From Idiomarina zobellii (GTDB lineage Bacteria > Pseudomonadota > Gammaproteobacteria > Enterobacterales > Alteromonadaceae), in assembly GCF_900100855.1 (NCBI RefSeq), contig NZ_FNCB01000005.1, positions 1 through 64,000 on the forward strand: a stretch of 64,000 nt of DNA, read 5' to 3'. Made by a program: the position numbers and the translations under genes. Shown here piece after piece: positions 45,173 through 54,707 of the stretch; positions within the stretch are counted from its first letter, which is position 1, and every line of letters starts with the position of its first letter. Below the pieces are notes generated by a model. That model did not search any database and was not told the DNA's origin. It saw nothing but the letters and a program-made list of their open reading frames with translations.

Positions 45173-46702
45173 ATGAGTCATTTTGAATTACAGCCAGGAA
45201 AGCTGCAGCTAAGCGATTTGCGCAGCTGGTTTTACGAGCATCAGACGCTGAAGCTGTCTGATGAAGCAAACGACAATATTGCTACTTCCGCAAAAACTGT
45301 TGCTGATGTGCTTGACCAGGGACGCGTAGTTTACGGTATTAACACGGGCTTTGGCTTGCTTGCGAATACTCGCATTCCACCTGAGCGTTTGACTGATCTT
45401 CAGCGCCGCATTGTGTTGTCGCACGCCGCCGGCACAGGCGATTTAATGGAAGACGCCGTTGTACGTTTAATGCTGCTGTTAAAAGTAAATTCGCTGTCTC
45501 GCGGCTTTTCCGGCGTACGCCCGGTTGTCATTGATGCGCTCATTAAGTTGTTGAACGCAGAAGTGTACCCCTGTGTGCCTGAAAAAGGCTCAGTGGGCGC
45601 TTCAGGCGATTTGGCGCCGTTGGCGCACATGGTATTACCGCTGTTGGGCGAAGGAACGGTTCGCTATAAAGGCGAAGTGTATGAGTCAAAAGAAGGTATT
45701 AAGCATGCCGGACTTGAGCCGCTGGAATTAGCACCGAAAGAAGGTCTGGCCTTACTGAACGGAACTCAGGCATCGACCGCATTGGCCTTGGCAGGTCTGT
45801 TCCGAATTGAACGTAACTACCATGCGGCCATTTTGGTGGGCGCCACATCGGTAGAAGCCGCTATGGGCTCTCGAGCGCCATTCGATGAGCGTGTTCATGC
45901 TGTGCGTGGTCAGCCTGGCCAAATTAAAGCCGCCGAAATGTTCCGCCATGTGCTGACAGAAACGTCAGAAATTGCCAAAGATCACGAAGACTGCGAAAAA
46001 GTGCAGGACCCTTATTCATTGCGCTGCCAACCTCAGGTGATGGGCGCGGTTCTCGATCAAATGGAGCATGCTTCAGCGATTTTAGAGCGTGAAGCCAATG
46101 GGGTCACCGACAACCCACTGGTATTCAGTGAAGAGCAGGATATTATTTCCGGTGGTAACTTCCATGCGGAACCCGTCGCTATGGCTGCCGATGTTTTGGC
46201 TATCGCTGCCAGTGAAATTGGAGCTTTGTCAGAACGCCGCAGTGCGCTACTTATCGACAGCAACCTAAGCAAGTTGCCAGCATTTTTGGTCAACGATGGT
46301 GGGGTCAACTCAGGCTTCATGCTGGCGCAGGTGACTGCAGCAGCATTGGCTTCTGAGAATAAAACCTTGGCGCACCCGGCTTCTGTCGACAGTATGCCAA
46401 CCTCTGCTAACCAGGAAGATCATGTTTCGATGGCGACATTTGCAGCGCGTCGTTTGACCGATATTGCTAAAAATGTCAGTGACATTATTGCTATTGAATG
46501 GCTTGAAGCGGCACAGGGTTTGGACTTCCGCCGCCCGCTGAAAGCTTCGGCAGCGGTTGAAACCGCCTTTAATTGCTTGCGTGAACAGGTGGCTTACTAC
46601 GACCAGGATCGCTATTTTGCCCCGGACATTAAGGCAGCCAGTGACTTAATTCAGAAGGGTGAGTTAGCGGCAGTGGTGAAACTACCGCATATTTTTTCGT
46701 AA
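45173..46702 (+). CDS. hutH: Histidine ammonia-lyase
   Basis: A 509-residue lyase that deaminates histidine to urocanate. The self-forming MIO cofactor triad is A143-S144-G145 in [24 protein letters not shown] and the [21 protein letters not shown] segment are also present. An AAGGAGG site lies just before ATG 45173. Last gene of the hut operon. Confidence 0.97.
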   Translation: MSHFELQPGKLQLSDLRSWFYEHQTLKLSDEANDNIATSAKTVADVLDQGRVVYGINTGFGLLANTRIPPERLTDLQRRIVLSHAAGTGDLMEDAVVRLMLLLKVNSLSRGFSGVRPVVIDALIKLLNAEVYPCVPEKGSVGASGDLAPLAHMVLPLLGEGTVRYKGEVYESKEGIKHAGLEPLELAPKEGLALLNGTQASTALALAGLFRIERNYHAAILVGATSVEAAMGSRAPFDERVHAVRGQPGQIKAAEMFRHVLTETSEIAKDHEDCEKVQDPYSLRCQPQVMGAVLDQMEHASAILEREANGVTDNPLVFSEEQDIISGGNFHAEPVAMAADVLAIAASEIGALSERRSALLIDSNLSKLPAFLVNDGGVNSGFMLAQVTAAALASENKTLAHPASVDSMPTSANQEDHVSMATFAARRLTDIAKNVSDIIAIEWLEAAQGLDFRRPLKASAAVETAFNCLREQVAYYDQDRYFAPDIKAASDLIQKGELAAVVKLPHIFS

Positions 46703-46711
46703 GCTTTGGTT

Positions 46712-46732
46712 CTAAGCGTTAGTCGCGCTTAG
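46712..46732. terminator. Hairpin between hutH and yiiD
   Basis: CTAAGCG and CGCTTAG form a perfect 7-bp stem with a 7-base loop in the convergent gap. No T tract, so a weak candidate. Confidence 0.4.
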
Positions 46733-47621
46733 CCAATACAACAAAGCGGCCGGTAAATTCAGCGACCGGTCGCTCGTCATCCAAAATTTGCGCCTTCATC
46801 ATTAAACGCGCATTTTTCCCTTCTTTAAGCGCCGAGAAGTCTCCCGTGACATCGCTTAACCGGGCGACAGCTCGTGGCTCTTGTGTGACCGGCTTATGAT
46901 AATGGATATTCCCGTCACCTAAAACAACTGAGCCTTCCAGCTCTCGCTCGAGTAGCTGCAAGTGCAATAAGCCCCAACAGGTTAAAGTGCCTAATGAATA
47001 GATGCTGCCGGCAAACATGGTGCCATGCACATTGATGTTACGTGATAACTGCGCGCGGGTTTCAAAGACACGGCCGGTATACTGATGAATTTTAATACCC
47101 ATGGCGTCGGAGATGGGAATGTCGTCCTGCCAGGTTTTTTGCAGCTCCGCACACCAGTCAGGACGGTAAATGATACGGTTGTAGTCGTTAAATGACTTGC
47201 GTAACTGGTGTTCAGCCATGGGGTTATTGACGGTATCTGCCTCCTCAACAACGTCGTAGCCGCATTTTTTATAAAAACCGATGGTGTTATCGCGCGAGTT
47301 TATAACAACGTGGGTGGCGCCCTCTTGGCGTGCGGCTATTTCTAACGCGTAAATAATGGCAACGCCATGCCCTTCTCCCCGATATTCAGGCGCAACCGCC
47401 ATAAAGCGTATTTGTGCTTCTTCCGGGCTGTTAAAGTGCAGTCGACCGACAGCGACGGCTTCGTCCGCTTCATTCACCACCATGCGATGGTGGCCAACTT
47501 GATCGTACTCGTCCTGCTCAGAGCCTAATGGGCGCTGAAAAGGCTCCCGCAGTACCCGCCAGCGTAAGTAATAATAACGTTCAAGTTCGGTGTCGGATTG
47601 CGGTGTTATAACGCGGTACAT
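46719..47621 (-). CDS. yiiD: YiiD-like GNAT/hotdog two-domain protein
   Basis: A 300-residue protein. The N-terminal GNAT domain (1-150) has MAVAPEYRGEGHGVAIIYALE and FYKKCGYDVVEE; the C-terminal hotdog thioesterase-like domain (155-300) has NINVHGTMFAGSIYSLGTLTCWGLL. This is the E. coli YiiD architecture; the hotdog family has been reported to act as malonyl-ACP decarboxylase priming fatty-acid synthesis (recalled, not shown here). Order yihY-dtd-yiiD is as in E. coli. Confidence 0.85.
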   Translation of the reverse strand: MYRVITPQSDTELERYYYLRWRVLREPFQRPLGSEQDEYDQVGHHRMVVNEADEAVAVGRLHFNSPEEAQIRFMAVAPEYRGEGHGVAIIYALEIAARQEGATHVVINSRDNTIGFYKKCGYDVVEEADTVNNPMAEHQLRKSFNDYNRIIYRPDWCAELQKTWQDDIPISDAMGIKIHQYTGRVFETRAQLSRNINVHGTMFAGSIYSLGTLTCWGLLHLQLLERELEGSVVLGDGNIHYHKPVTQEPRAVARLSDVTGDFSALKEGKNARLMMKAQILDDERPVAEFTGRFVVLAKRD

Positions 47622-47625
47622 ATCA

Positions 47626-48063
47626 TTAAACTCTTAGTTCGAAGGTAACAGGGCCATCATTGACCAGTTCAACCTGCATGTCGGCAGCGAACTGACCGGT
47701 TTCAACAGGTAAGCCCTGTTTTTTCATGGCGTCGCAGAACCTTAAGTATAGTGCTTTCGCCTGGTCAGGCGTTGCTGCTGATGAAAAGCTTGGACGGCGG
47801 CCTTTGCGTGTATCTGCTGCCAGTGTGAACTGTGACACTACCAGCACAGAGCCTGACTCATCAATAACGCTGTTATTCATCTTGCCTTCGCTGTCTGTGA
47901 AAACACGGTAATTAGCAATGCGTTGAGCCAACTTGTCAGCGGCTGCTTCGTCGTCTGCGTGCTCAACACCCAGTAATATGAGCAGCCCTTTATCAATGGC
48001 GCCGACTATCTGATCGTCGACTGTAACTTTCGCTCGTGATACGCGCTGAATCAGTCCTATCAT
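47626..48063 (-). CDS. dtd: D-aminoacyl-tRNA deacylase
   Basis: A 145-residue enzyme that removes D-amino acids from tRNA. The family motifs [21 protein letters not shown] and the C-terminal GPVTFELRV with the Gly-Pro pair are intact. It begins [16 protein letters not shown]. Between yihY and yiiD. Confidence 0.95.
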   Translation of the reverse strand: MIGLIQRVSRAKVTVDDQIVGAIDKGLLILLGVEHADDEAAADKLAQRIANYRVFTDSEGKMNNSVIDESGSVLVVSQFTLAADTRKGRRPSFSSAATPDQAKALYLRFCDAMKKQGLPVETGQFAADMQVELVNDGPVTFELRV

Positions 48064-48119
48064 GTTAACCCGAGTCTGTTAAAACGAACCTGTTATGGTC
48101 TTTTAAAAAGGGGGCAAGG

Positions 48120-48974
48120 TCAATCAGAAGTCGGTTCTTCCGGTAACTGTTGGTATTCTTCCAGGCTGACGGTTAACACTGCGCCGGTCAGTACAATCAT
48201 CCAGGACAGGTAAACCCAAATAATGAGAATGGGTACCGTTGCAAGCGCACCGTAAATAGCCTGATAGGTCGGAAATGAGGTGATATACAACGAAAAAAGC
48301 TGTTTGCTGAGCTCGAATAAAATCGCCGCAATGGCGGCCCCAAATGCAGCGTAACGCAGTTTAACCTGACGGTTTGGCACCAGTTGATACATTAACGTGA
48401 AAAATATGAAAGAGGTGGCGACCGGCACCATCCATAACGTGAAACTGCGTGCACCAGAAATATATTCATCAGCAAACTGGCTTAATGAAATAAGGTAAGA
48501 CGTCGCAGCGAGTCCGGAGCCAATCAGCAGCGGCCCCAGAGTTAATAGCATCCAATAAACCGCGAATGAGACCAGCCAATGCCGCTTATTCACGTCGCGC
48601 CAGATATTATTAAGTGCCTTGTCTATAGCTGACATAAGCGTAATGGCGACAATAAATAAAAAGCCGACACCAACGGCTGTCATTTTTGAGGCGTTAGCAA
48701 CAAACTCATTAATGTATTCCTGCAGCTGCTCGCCGGAGGTGGGTAACAAATTCGCGAACAACGCCTGTTCCAGGTTACCTTTTAGCTCTTCAAAGACCGG
48801 AAATGCAGAGAAAATGGTAAACATAACGACAAGTAGGGGGACCAGGGACAGCAGACTCACATAGGTTAAGTGCCCGGCAGTCACATTAATACTGTCGCTG
48901 TTAAACCGGCGCCCAAAATAGGTTAAAAAACGCCAGGTTTGGCAGGCGTAATGTTTCCAGTTTATTTGCTTCAT
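48120..48974 (-). CDS. yihY: YihY/UPF0761 inner-membrane protein
   Basis: A 284-residue integral membrane protein of the YihY (BrkB) family with about six helices: HLTYVSLLSLVPLLVVMFTIFSAFPVFEELKG near the start, GVGFLFIVAITLMSAIDKALNNIWR, and the C-terminal YGALATVPILIIWVYLSWMIVLTGAVLTVSLE. It was once mislabelled RNase BN; the function is unknown. Confidence 0.92.
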   Translation of the reverse strand: MKQINWKHYACQTWRFLTYFGRRFNSDSINVTAGHLTYVSLLSLVPLLVVMFTIFSAFPVFEELKGNLEQALFANLLPTSGEQLQEYINEFVANASKMTAVGVGFLFIVAITLMSAIDKALNNIWRDVNKRHWLVSFAVYWMLLTLGPLLIGSGLAATSYLISLSQFADEYISGARSFTLWMVPVATSFIFFTLMYQLVPNRQVKLRYAAFGAAIAAILFELSKQLFSLYITSFPTYQAIYGALATVPILIIWVYLSWMIVLTGAVLTVSLEEYQQLPEEPTSD

Positions 48975-49040
48975 GCGATTGAGCCGCTTATCTGTCCGTT
49001 GCGTATTTATTAAAGACTATCATGATTGAGGATAAGCGAA

Positions 49041-49145
49041 ATGGCAATGGTGATATTGGGCGCCGGCGGTGTGATAGCACAGAGCTGCCTTATTAACATG
49101 GCTATAATTGATCTGATAAGAGAGTTGCTTGGTAGAAGACGATAA
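49041..49145 (+). CDS. Candidate 34-residue membrane peptide
   Basis: In the 240-base gap between yihY and the next gene, ATG 49041 opens a 34-codon frame: a hydrophobic stretch (MAMVILGAGGVIAQSCLINM) and a basic end (LLGRRR). A GAGGAT site lies 9-10 bases upstream. It has the form of a small membrane protein, but nothing independent supports it. Confidence 0.3.
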   Translation: MAMVILGAGGVIAQSCLINMAIIDLIRELLGRRR

Positions 49146-49215
49146 GACTTTATTTGCTTTTACGCTGAGAATGTCGGTTAATTGGTAATAAGGCCTTTCA
49201 GTGTAAGGAGTTTTT

Positions 49216-49455
49216 ATGCTTTATATTTTAGCGATTTTATTTCCGCCGCTGGCTATTTTGTTCACGGGAAAAATTTTCCAGGCGATTTTTAACCTCATTA
49301 TTGCCGTGGTTGGTGTGGTTTTGTTCATTGTCTCGGTCGGCGCCTTAGGTATCGTTTATTTAATTGCGATTATTCATGCCATTATCGCTGTGCACGATTA
49401 TCGCCAGCGCAAGCGAGATGAGCGACTGATTAATTCGGTAAGAGGAAAAGACTAA
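49216..49455 (+). CDS. YqaE/Pmp3-like small membrane protein
   Basis: A 79-residue protein with two membrane helices (LYILAILFPPLAILFTGK, IFNLIIAVVGVVLFIVSVGALGIVYLIAIIHAII) and a basic tail. The ILFPPLAI motif recalls the Pmp3/UPF0057 stress proteins. AAGGAG sits 7 bases before the ATG. Its stop codon overlaps the next start by one base. Confidence 0.7.
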   Translation: MLYILAILFPPLAILFTGKIFQAIFNLIIAVVGVVLFIVSVGALGIVYLIAIIHAIIAVHDYRQRKRDERLINSVRGKD

Positions 49456-50093
49456 TGAAACAGTGGATTGTTCCGGCAGTTGCTTTAGTAGCACTGACTG
49501 CCTGTCAAAGTGCTTATTACGGCACTATGGAGAAGTTTGGCGTTGAGAAACGCGACATTTTAGTCGACCGTGTTGACGATGCTCGCGACTCGCAAGCTGA
49601 AGCTCAGCAAGAGTTCCGCTCGGCTTTTGAACGCTTGGACGAAATGCTGAACATTGAAGGCGGTGAACTGGAAGAAACCTACAACGCACTCAATGACGAC
49701 TACGAGGACAGCAAAGCAGCCGCTGAAGATGTGAGAGATCGCATCGACGCGGTCGATGACGTAGCTCAGGACTTATTTGATGAATGGAGTGAAGAGCTCG
49801 GCGAGTACAGTAATGACAATATGCGCCGCCAAAGTGAACGCCAACTTCGTGAAACAGAACGTCGTTATGCGGAGCTCCTGCGAGTTATGGAACGGGCTGC
49901 CGACAAAATGCAGCCAGTACTGGATAAAATGCAAGATAACGTGCTTTACCTGAAGCACAATCTAAACGCCAAGGCGATAGATGCCATTCGCGGTGAATTT
50001 AACAGCCTGCAAAATGACATTTCATCGCTCATTGCTGACATGGAAGCCTCAATCGAGGAATCGAATCGCTTTATTGAGTCAATGCAGCAGTAA
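49455..50093 (+). CDS. DUF2959 lipoprotein
   Basis: A 212-residue acidic, almost entirely helical protein with a lipoprotein signal (VPAVALVALTAC, Cys17 lipidated). A long coiled coil follows (DSQAEAQQEFRSAFERLDEML..., RQLRETERRYAELLRVMERAADKM). This is the DUF2959 pattern. An envelope protein of unknown role, co-translated with the small Pmp3-like gene. Confidence 0.82.
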   Translation: MKQWIVPAVALVALTACQSAYYGTMEKFGVEKRDILVDRVDDARDSQAEAQQEFRSAFERLDEMLNIEGGELEETYNALNDDYEDSKAAAEDVRDRIDAVDDVAQDLFDEWSEELGEYSNDNMRRQSERQLRETERRYAELLRVMERAADKMQPVLDKMQDNVLYLKHNLNAKAIDAIRGEFNSLQNDISSLIADMEASIEESNRFIESMQQ

Positions 50094-50108
50094 TAATTAG
50101 GAGACAGT

Positions 50109-50627
50109 ATGACGGTATTATTTATCGGGGGCAGCCGCCGCAAAGAATCACTGAATGCAAAGCTTAAGCATCGATTAGTCGAGGTGGCTGAAAAGCATGG
50201 TATACAGCATAAGCTGCTCGACGCCGACGCGCTCGATGCACCGATTTACCATGGGGACCTGGAAGAAGCAGAAGGTGTACCAGAGTCGATGCAGGCGTTG
50301 GCGAAAGCCATTGATGCCGCAGACAAAGTGGTGTTAGTGAGCCCTGAATATAATTCGTCGGTATCTCCGTTAATTAAAAATGCGATTGACTGGGTGTCTC
50401 GCGTTGATATTGGCGCCTGGGGCAATAAAACCGTTCTTTTGGCGGCTGCGTCTCCCGGTGGCCTAGGTGGTTTGAGAGCGGTCAGTCATTTGCGTGACAT
50501 ACTGGCGAACGTGGGGGCGTGGACGGCACCTATGTGTGCAAGCTGTCCTAAAGCGAATGACAGCGCTATCGCATCAATGGACGAAGAGTTTCTGGTTAAT
50601 TTCCTGCGCCAGGGAGACAGCCGTTAG
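50109..50627 (+). CDS. NAD(P)H-dependent FMN reductase family protein
   Basis: A 172-residue flavodoxin-fold reductase. It begins VLFIGGSRRKESLNAKLKHRLVEVAEKHG, and has the FMN-contact motif VLVSPEYNSSVSPLIKNAIDWVSR and AAASPGGLGGLRAVSHLRDIL. Relatives are azo-, chromate- or quinone-reductases. The physiological substrate is uncertain. Confidence 0.88.
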   Translation: MTVLFIGGSRRKESLNAKLKHRLVEVAEKHGIQHKLLDADALDAPIYHGDLEEAEGVPESMQALAKAIDAADKVVLVSPEYNSSVSPLIKNAIDWVSRVDIGAWGNKTVLLAAASPGGLGGLRAVSHLRDILANVGAWTAPMCASCPKANDSAIASMDEEFLVNFLRQGDSR

Positions 50628-50716
50628 TGATTGACTGGCAATTGGTTCAGGAACTAGGCCCATACTATTTGGGCTTTGGCTGGCGCCGGCGACGCGGCGA
50701 CAGCAATGAACCTTAG
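50627..50716 (+). CDS. Candidate 29-residue coupled peptide or gene remnant
   Basis: GTG 50627 overlaps the reductase stop codon (TAGTG) and opens a 29-codon frame (MIDWQLVQELGPYYLGFGW then an Arg-rich end). Overlap suggests coupling, but the length suggests a truncated N-terminus. Family unknown. Confidence 0.25.
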   Translation: MIDWQLVQELGPYYLGFGWRRRRGDSNEP

Positions 50717-50722
50717 TGGTGT

Positions 50723-51337
50723 TTAACGCGGCAATCCTTTGACATAAGTGTCTATAGCGGTATTGCCGTACTCAACCAACGGGAAGAAGTCGGGCGCCAG
50801 TAACCAGTTATAAATGAGCCCATCAACTAAAGAAAACAAACCAATAACTGCCGTTCTTGCATTGACAGACTGAGCGATTTCGCCAGCGTCTATAGCTTTT
50901 TGGAAAAGACCTTCAACATCATTAATACACTCATTCCGGCCGCTGACGTGGCGAAGTTTTATAGGGTTAACCTCGTCGATATATTCGCACTTGTGCAGCA
51001 GTATACTGGCAAGCGATTGTACCTGTGGCTCGTTTTGAATCCTTGCCAAAAACTCTTTAGAGCGGGCTTTTATTTCTTCAAGAATCTCAAACTCACTGGT
51101 TTCTGAAATTTGCTCACGCATTTCGTCGATAGGCAACTTAACGCGCCCCATCAACGACTCAATGAGATCCATTTTATTTTCAAAATGATGGTATATCGCA
51201 CCACGAGTGACGCCTGCTTTCTCTGCCACTTGCATCATAGACGTCTGGGTAACCCCCTTTTCACTGAACAAAGCTTCTGCAGCGTCCAGTAACTTGGAGC
51301 GAGTTTCCATGGCGTCTTCTTTTGTGCGTCTAACCAT
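50723..51337 (-). CDS. TetR/AcrR-family regulator
   Basis: A 204-residue regulator. Its N-terminal HTH (TRSKLLDAAEALFSEKGVTQTSMMQVAEKAGVTRGAIYHHFENKMDLIESLM) is very close in pattern to AcrR/TtgR efflux repressors. ATG 51337 (MVRRTKEDAMET) is the normal AcrR-type start; four more codons are open upstream. No efflux operon adjoins it; the divergent neighbour is a DUF3081 gene, so its target is unknown. Confidence 0.88.
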   Translation of the reverse strand: MVRRTKEDAMETRSKLLDAAEALFSEKGVTQTSMMQVAEKAGVTRGAIYHHFENKMDLIESLMGRVKLPIDEMREQISETSEFEILEEIKARSKEFLARIQNEPQVQSLASILLHKCEYIDEVNPIKLRHVSGRNECINDVEGLFQKAIDAGEIAQSVNARTAVIGLFSLVDGLIYNWLLAPDFFPLVEYGNTAIDTYVKGLPR

Positions 51338-51512
51338 TGTGAACTCCAATTACTTAACATTCGTTCATTATTATAACGGATTCTGGTTAATCATGCACAT
51401 GTGTATGTAAAAGATTAGGCAACTAAATTCAAACATTTGTTCCAAATTGGTTGTCGAAATGGTTTTAGACCCCAATAATGAAGGTATACATTTCAATAAG
51501 AAGAGGTGCGGC

Positions 51513-51791
51513 ATGAAAAACGAGCTAGACACAAAACTGATGCTTGATGCTTACGAGAAAATTCAGACTCATGGTGAAGCTCGCCAGGGACGCCATTATT
51601 TAGATGGCATTGAAGCTTATACCGACCACGACGGCTATACGGTGTTTTTAGAAGGCTACGGTGTGACGCTGACGCTGCAGTTTCATAGCTCTTATCATCT
51701 GAATTACGAAAATCAGTCGCAGGTTGATAAGTTTATTAGAGCGGTTAAGAATATAGCCGAAGGTTACGAAACGCCAGGGTATGAACGATGA
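51513..51791 (+). CDS. DUF3081-like protein
   Basis: A 92-residue protein beginning MKNELDTKLMLDAYEKIQTHGEARQGRHYLDGIEAYTDHDGYTVFLEGYGVTLTLQFHSSY. This resembles the small DUF3081 family of marine gammaproteobacteria. GAAGAGG lies 8 bases upstream of ATG 51513, which supports that start over the one at 51447. It overlaps the hemolysin III gene by four bases. Function unknown. Confidence 0.75.
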   Translation: MKNELDTKLMLDAYEKIQTHGEARQGRHYLDGIEAYTDHDGYTVFLEGYGVTLTLQFHSSYHLNYENQSQVDKFIRAVKNIAEGYETPGYER

Positions 51792-52453
51792 CTGAACAAA
51801 AAGCCTATACGGCGATGGAGGAAGTCGCTCATGCATTGACGCATGGCATGGGTGCAGTATTAAGCATTGCGGCTTTGGTTGTCATGATACTTTGGTCCGT
51901 CGCGTATGGTGATGCTTGGCACGTGGTAGCAGCCAGCATTTACGGGGCTAGTCTTATTTTGCTTTACACGGCTTCGACGCTTTATCACGCGTTTCCATGG
52001 CCGAATATTAAGGCCGTTTTTCAGCAGCTTGATCATGCGGCTATTTATATTCTCATTGCCGGCACCTATACACCCTTTGCACTGATAAACTTACGCGGCG
52101 CCTGGGGCTGGACGTTATTGGGCATAGTCTGGGGCATAGCAATAGTCGGGGTTGTGTTGGAGCTCGCTATGACCAAACGCATTAAATGGCTGTCGCTGAG
52201 CTTATATTTAGGTTTGGGCTGGATGGCGCTTATTGCGATAAAACCCATGATAGATAATGTCGATTTCGGTGGCTTGATGTTATTGGTAGCAGGAGGGCTG
52301 GCTTATACTTTCGGCGTTATTTTTTATGTCTGGAAGTCACTGCCTTATCATCATGCTATTTGGCATTTGTTTGTCTTAGCAGGCAGTATTTTTCACTTCT
52401 TTTCTATTTTCTATTTTGTTTTGCCGCGACCAGAAATGATGGCAGCCAGTTAG
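51788..52453 (+). CDS. trhA: Hemolysin III / PAQR-family membrane protein
   Basis: A 221-residue seven-helix protein of the HlyIII/YqfA family. Conserved polar sites are SxxxHxxxW-type: TASTLYHAFPW, DHAAIYILIAGTYTPFALI and the C-terminal HAIWHLFVLAGSIFHFFSIF. Such proteins influence membrane lipid state; true haemolysis is doubtful. Coupled to the DUF3081 gene. Confidence 0.9.
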   Translation: MTEQKAYTAMEEVAHALTHGMGAVLSIAALVVMILWSVAYGDAWHVVAASIYGASLILLYTASTLYHAFPWPNIKAVFQQLDHAAIYILIAGTYTPFALINLRGAWGWTLLGIVWGIAIVGVVLELAMTKRIKWLSLSLYLGLGWMALIAIKPMIDNVDFGGLMLLVAGGLAYTFGVIFYVWKSLPYHHAIWHLFVLAGSIFHFFSIFYFVLPRPEMMAAS

Positions 52454-52483
52454 GCTTAGGTAAACAAAGCGTTAAATACAAAA

Positions 52484-52512
52484 AGCCCCGCATTCGAAGC
52501 GGGGCTGTTTCT
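52484..52512. terminator. Terminator between trhA and typA
   Basis: AGCCCCGC and GCGGGGCT form an 8-bp stem around a short loop with A residues on one side and TGTTTCTT on the other. It can end transcription from either gene. Confidence 0.85.
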
Positions 52513-52530
52513 TATTTGCTAAACGTCTAT

Positions 52531-54369
52531 TTAGCCTTTTGACTCGCGGCCAAGGCGTTTACGCTCGTTCTCTGTTAAAGCACGCTTACGAATACGGATA
52601 GATTCAGGCGTAACCTCAACCAGTTCGTCGTCGTTGATAAACTCAAGCGCTTGCTCCAGTGTGTACTTAATTGGCGGGCTCAGTGTTTGAGCGTCGTCTG
52701 TACCTGAAGCACGAACGTTGGTCAGCTGCTTACCTTTAAGGCAGTTAACAGTTAAGTCGTTCGAACGGTTATGAATACCAATAACCTGGCCTTCATAAAC
52801 TTCGTCGCCGTGTGCTGCGAATAATTTACCGCGCTCTTGCAGGTTAAACAGTGCGTAAGTCAGTGCTTTACCCTGGGCGTTCGAAATGAGTACGCCGTTT
52901 ACGCGTTGGCCAATAGTGCCGCCTTTGTGCGGGCCGTAATGGTCAAACGTGTGGTACATCAAGCCTGTGCCTGACGTTAATGTCATGAACTCAGTCTGGA
53001 AGCCAATTAAGCCACGGCTTGGTACTTCGAAGTCGACACGAACACGGCCTTTACCGTCAGGTGTCATGTTTGTCATCTCGGCTTTACGTAAGCCAAGTTT
53101 TTCCATGACTGCACCTTGGTGCTGCTCTTCAATATCAACCGTCAAAGACTCATACGGTTCCATTTTCTTACCGTCTTCTTCTTTGATGATAACTTCCGGG
53201 CGAGATACAGCCAGTTCGAAGCCTTCGCGGCGCATGTTCTCGATTAATACACCTAAGTGCAATTCACCACGGCCTGATACGCGGAATTTATCCGGGTTGT
53301 CCGTTTCTTCAACGCGAAGCGCAACGTTGTGAACCAGCTCTTGCTGTAAGCGTTCAAGAATTTGACGTGAAGTAACGAACTTACCTTCTTTACCCGCGAA
53401 CGGAGAGGTGTTGACCTGGAACGTCATGGTAACCGTTGGTTCGTCAACGCTTAGAGGTTTCATTGCTTCAGCTGCGCCAACCGCACAAACGGTATCTGAA
53501 ATTTTCAGTTCACCCAAACCGGTTATGGCACAAATGTCGCCTGCATGCGCTGATTCAGCGTCAATGCGGTCAAGGCCCAGGTAGTTAAATACTTTACCAA
53601 TTTTACCGCTACGCTCTTTACCGTCAGCACCAACAATGGTCACGGGTTGGTTGACTTTCACGCTACCGCGAGTCACACGACCAATACCGATAACGCCAAG
53701 GTAGCTTGAGTAATCCAGCTGCGAAATTTGCATCTGTAAGTCAGCGTCAGGGTCTGCGTCCGGGTGGCTAACTTCATTGACGATAGTTTCGAACAACGGT
53801 GTCATGTTGTCGCCAACCGTTTCTTCTTCACGAGTCGCCCAACCGTTTAGAGCTGATGCGTAAACCACAGGGAAGTCTAACTGCTCATCAGTAGCGCCTA
53901 AGTTATCGAACAAGTCGAATACTTGGTCCATGACCCAGTCAGGGCGAGCGCCGGGACGGTCGATTTTGTTGATGACAAGAATTGGGTTCAAACCGTGCTC
54001 GAACGCTTTCTGTGTAACGAAACGAGTTTGCGGCATAGGACCGTCAACAGCGTCGACCACCAGCAATACGGAGTCAGCCATTGATAATACACGTTCTACT
54101 TCACCGCCAAAGTCAGCGTGTCCAGGAGTGTCCAGAATGTTGATGCGGTAGTCTTGCCAGTTAACGGCTGTATTTTTTGCCAAAATGGTAATGCCGCGTT
54201 CTTTTTCCAGATCGTTAGAGTCCATGATGCGCTCTTCGAGCTCACCACGACTTTCTAAGGTGCCAGATTGTTGAAGTAGTTTGTCGACCAGTGTGGTTTT
54301 ACCATGGTCTACGTGCGCAATAATCGCAATGTTGCGAAGCTTATTGATATCAAATGCCTGAGTTGTCAT
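52531..54369 (-). CDS. typA: Ribosome-associated GTPase BipA/TypA
   Basis: A 612-residue translational GTPase. It has P-loop [16 protein letters not shown], switch [32 protein letters not shown], an EF-G-like domain 2, and the BipA-specific C-terminal domain ([34 protein letters not shown]). It assists 50S assembly and cold or stress growth. Divergent from glnA, as in E. coli. Confidence 0.96.
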   Translation of the reverse strand: MTTQAFDINKLRNIAIIAHVDHGKTTLVDKLLQQSGTLESRGELEERIMDSNDLEKERGITILAKNTAVNWQDYRINILDTPGHADFGGEVERVLSMADSVLLVVDAVDGPMPQTRFVTQKAFEHGLNPILVINKIDRPGARPDWVMDQVFDLFDNLGATDEQLDFPVVYASALNGWATREEETVGDNMTPLFETIVNEVSHPDADPDADLQMQISQLDYSSYLGVIGIGRVTRGSVKVNQPVTIVGADGKERSGKIGKVFNYLGLDRIDAESAHAGDICAITGLGELKISDTVCAVGAAEAMKPLSVDEPTVTMTFQVNTSPFAGKEGKFVTSRQILERLQQELVHNVALRVEETDNPDKFRVSGRGELHLGVLIENMRREGFELAVSRPEVIIKEEDGKKMEPYESLTVDIEEQHQGAVMEKLGLRKAEMTNMTPDGKGRVRVDFEVPSRGLIGFQTEFMTLTSGTGLMYHTFDHYGPHKGGTIGQRVNGVLISNAQGKALTYALFNLQERGKLFAAHGDEVYEGQVIGIHNRSNDLTVNCLKGKQLTNVRASGTDDAQTLSPPIKYTLEQALEFINDDELVEVTPESIRIRKRALTENERKRLGRESKG

Positions 54370-54543
54370 TAAGAAAGCCTGTGTTTGTCGGTAGTGAGTG
54401 TAAACCCAACCCTTCCGACGGGGGTTTATGAAAAATAGCGGCGTATTCTACCTTCTTAGACTCTATTAAAAAAGACCTGATTGTTTTTTGTTCGCTATTT
54501 TTACTGAATAATCGGACAATAGTTTCGAGACTTACTGTGATCG
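54370..54543. other. typA side of the typA-glnA gap
   Basis: The AT-rich typA leader. It begins with a short TGTTTGTCGG stretch and a CCTTCCGACGGGGG element. No gene or clear hairpin terminator is evident. The glnA control sites begin at 54546. Confidence 0.4.
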
Positions 54544-54545
54544 TT

Positions 54546-54598
54546 TGCACCGTCATGGTGCGTAATGGGCTATAGTGGTGCGAATTTGTTGGTGCGAA
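54546..54598 (+). promoter_or_regulatory. NtrC enhancer sites of glnA
   Basis: TGCACCGTCATGGTGCG at 54546-54562 matches the NtrC palindrome TGCACY-N5-GGTGCA with one edge mismatch. Two weaker half sites with GGTGC follow at 54577 and 54591. The strong site is centred about 115 bases upstream of the predicted sigma-54 start, the usual enhancer distance. Confidence 0.85.
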
Positions 54599-54643
54599 AT
54601 AAATGATTTTAAGCAACCTTTTGATTTATAAAGGAAAGTAAAT

Positions 54644-54659
54644 TGGCATAAGCTTTGCT
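54644..54659 (+). promoter_or_regulatory. glnA: Sigma-54 promoter of glnA
   Basis: TGGCATAAGCTTTGCT fits TGGCAYR-N4-TTGCW exactly, with correct GG-GC spacing. Transcription should begin near 54670, giving a leader of about 38 bases. Confidence 0.88.
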
Positions 54660-54707
54660 ATACTGTGCCTGTTACTTTTAAAAAGACGCTGTCTACTGGA
54701 GGACAAC

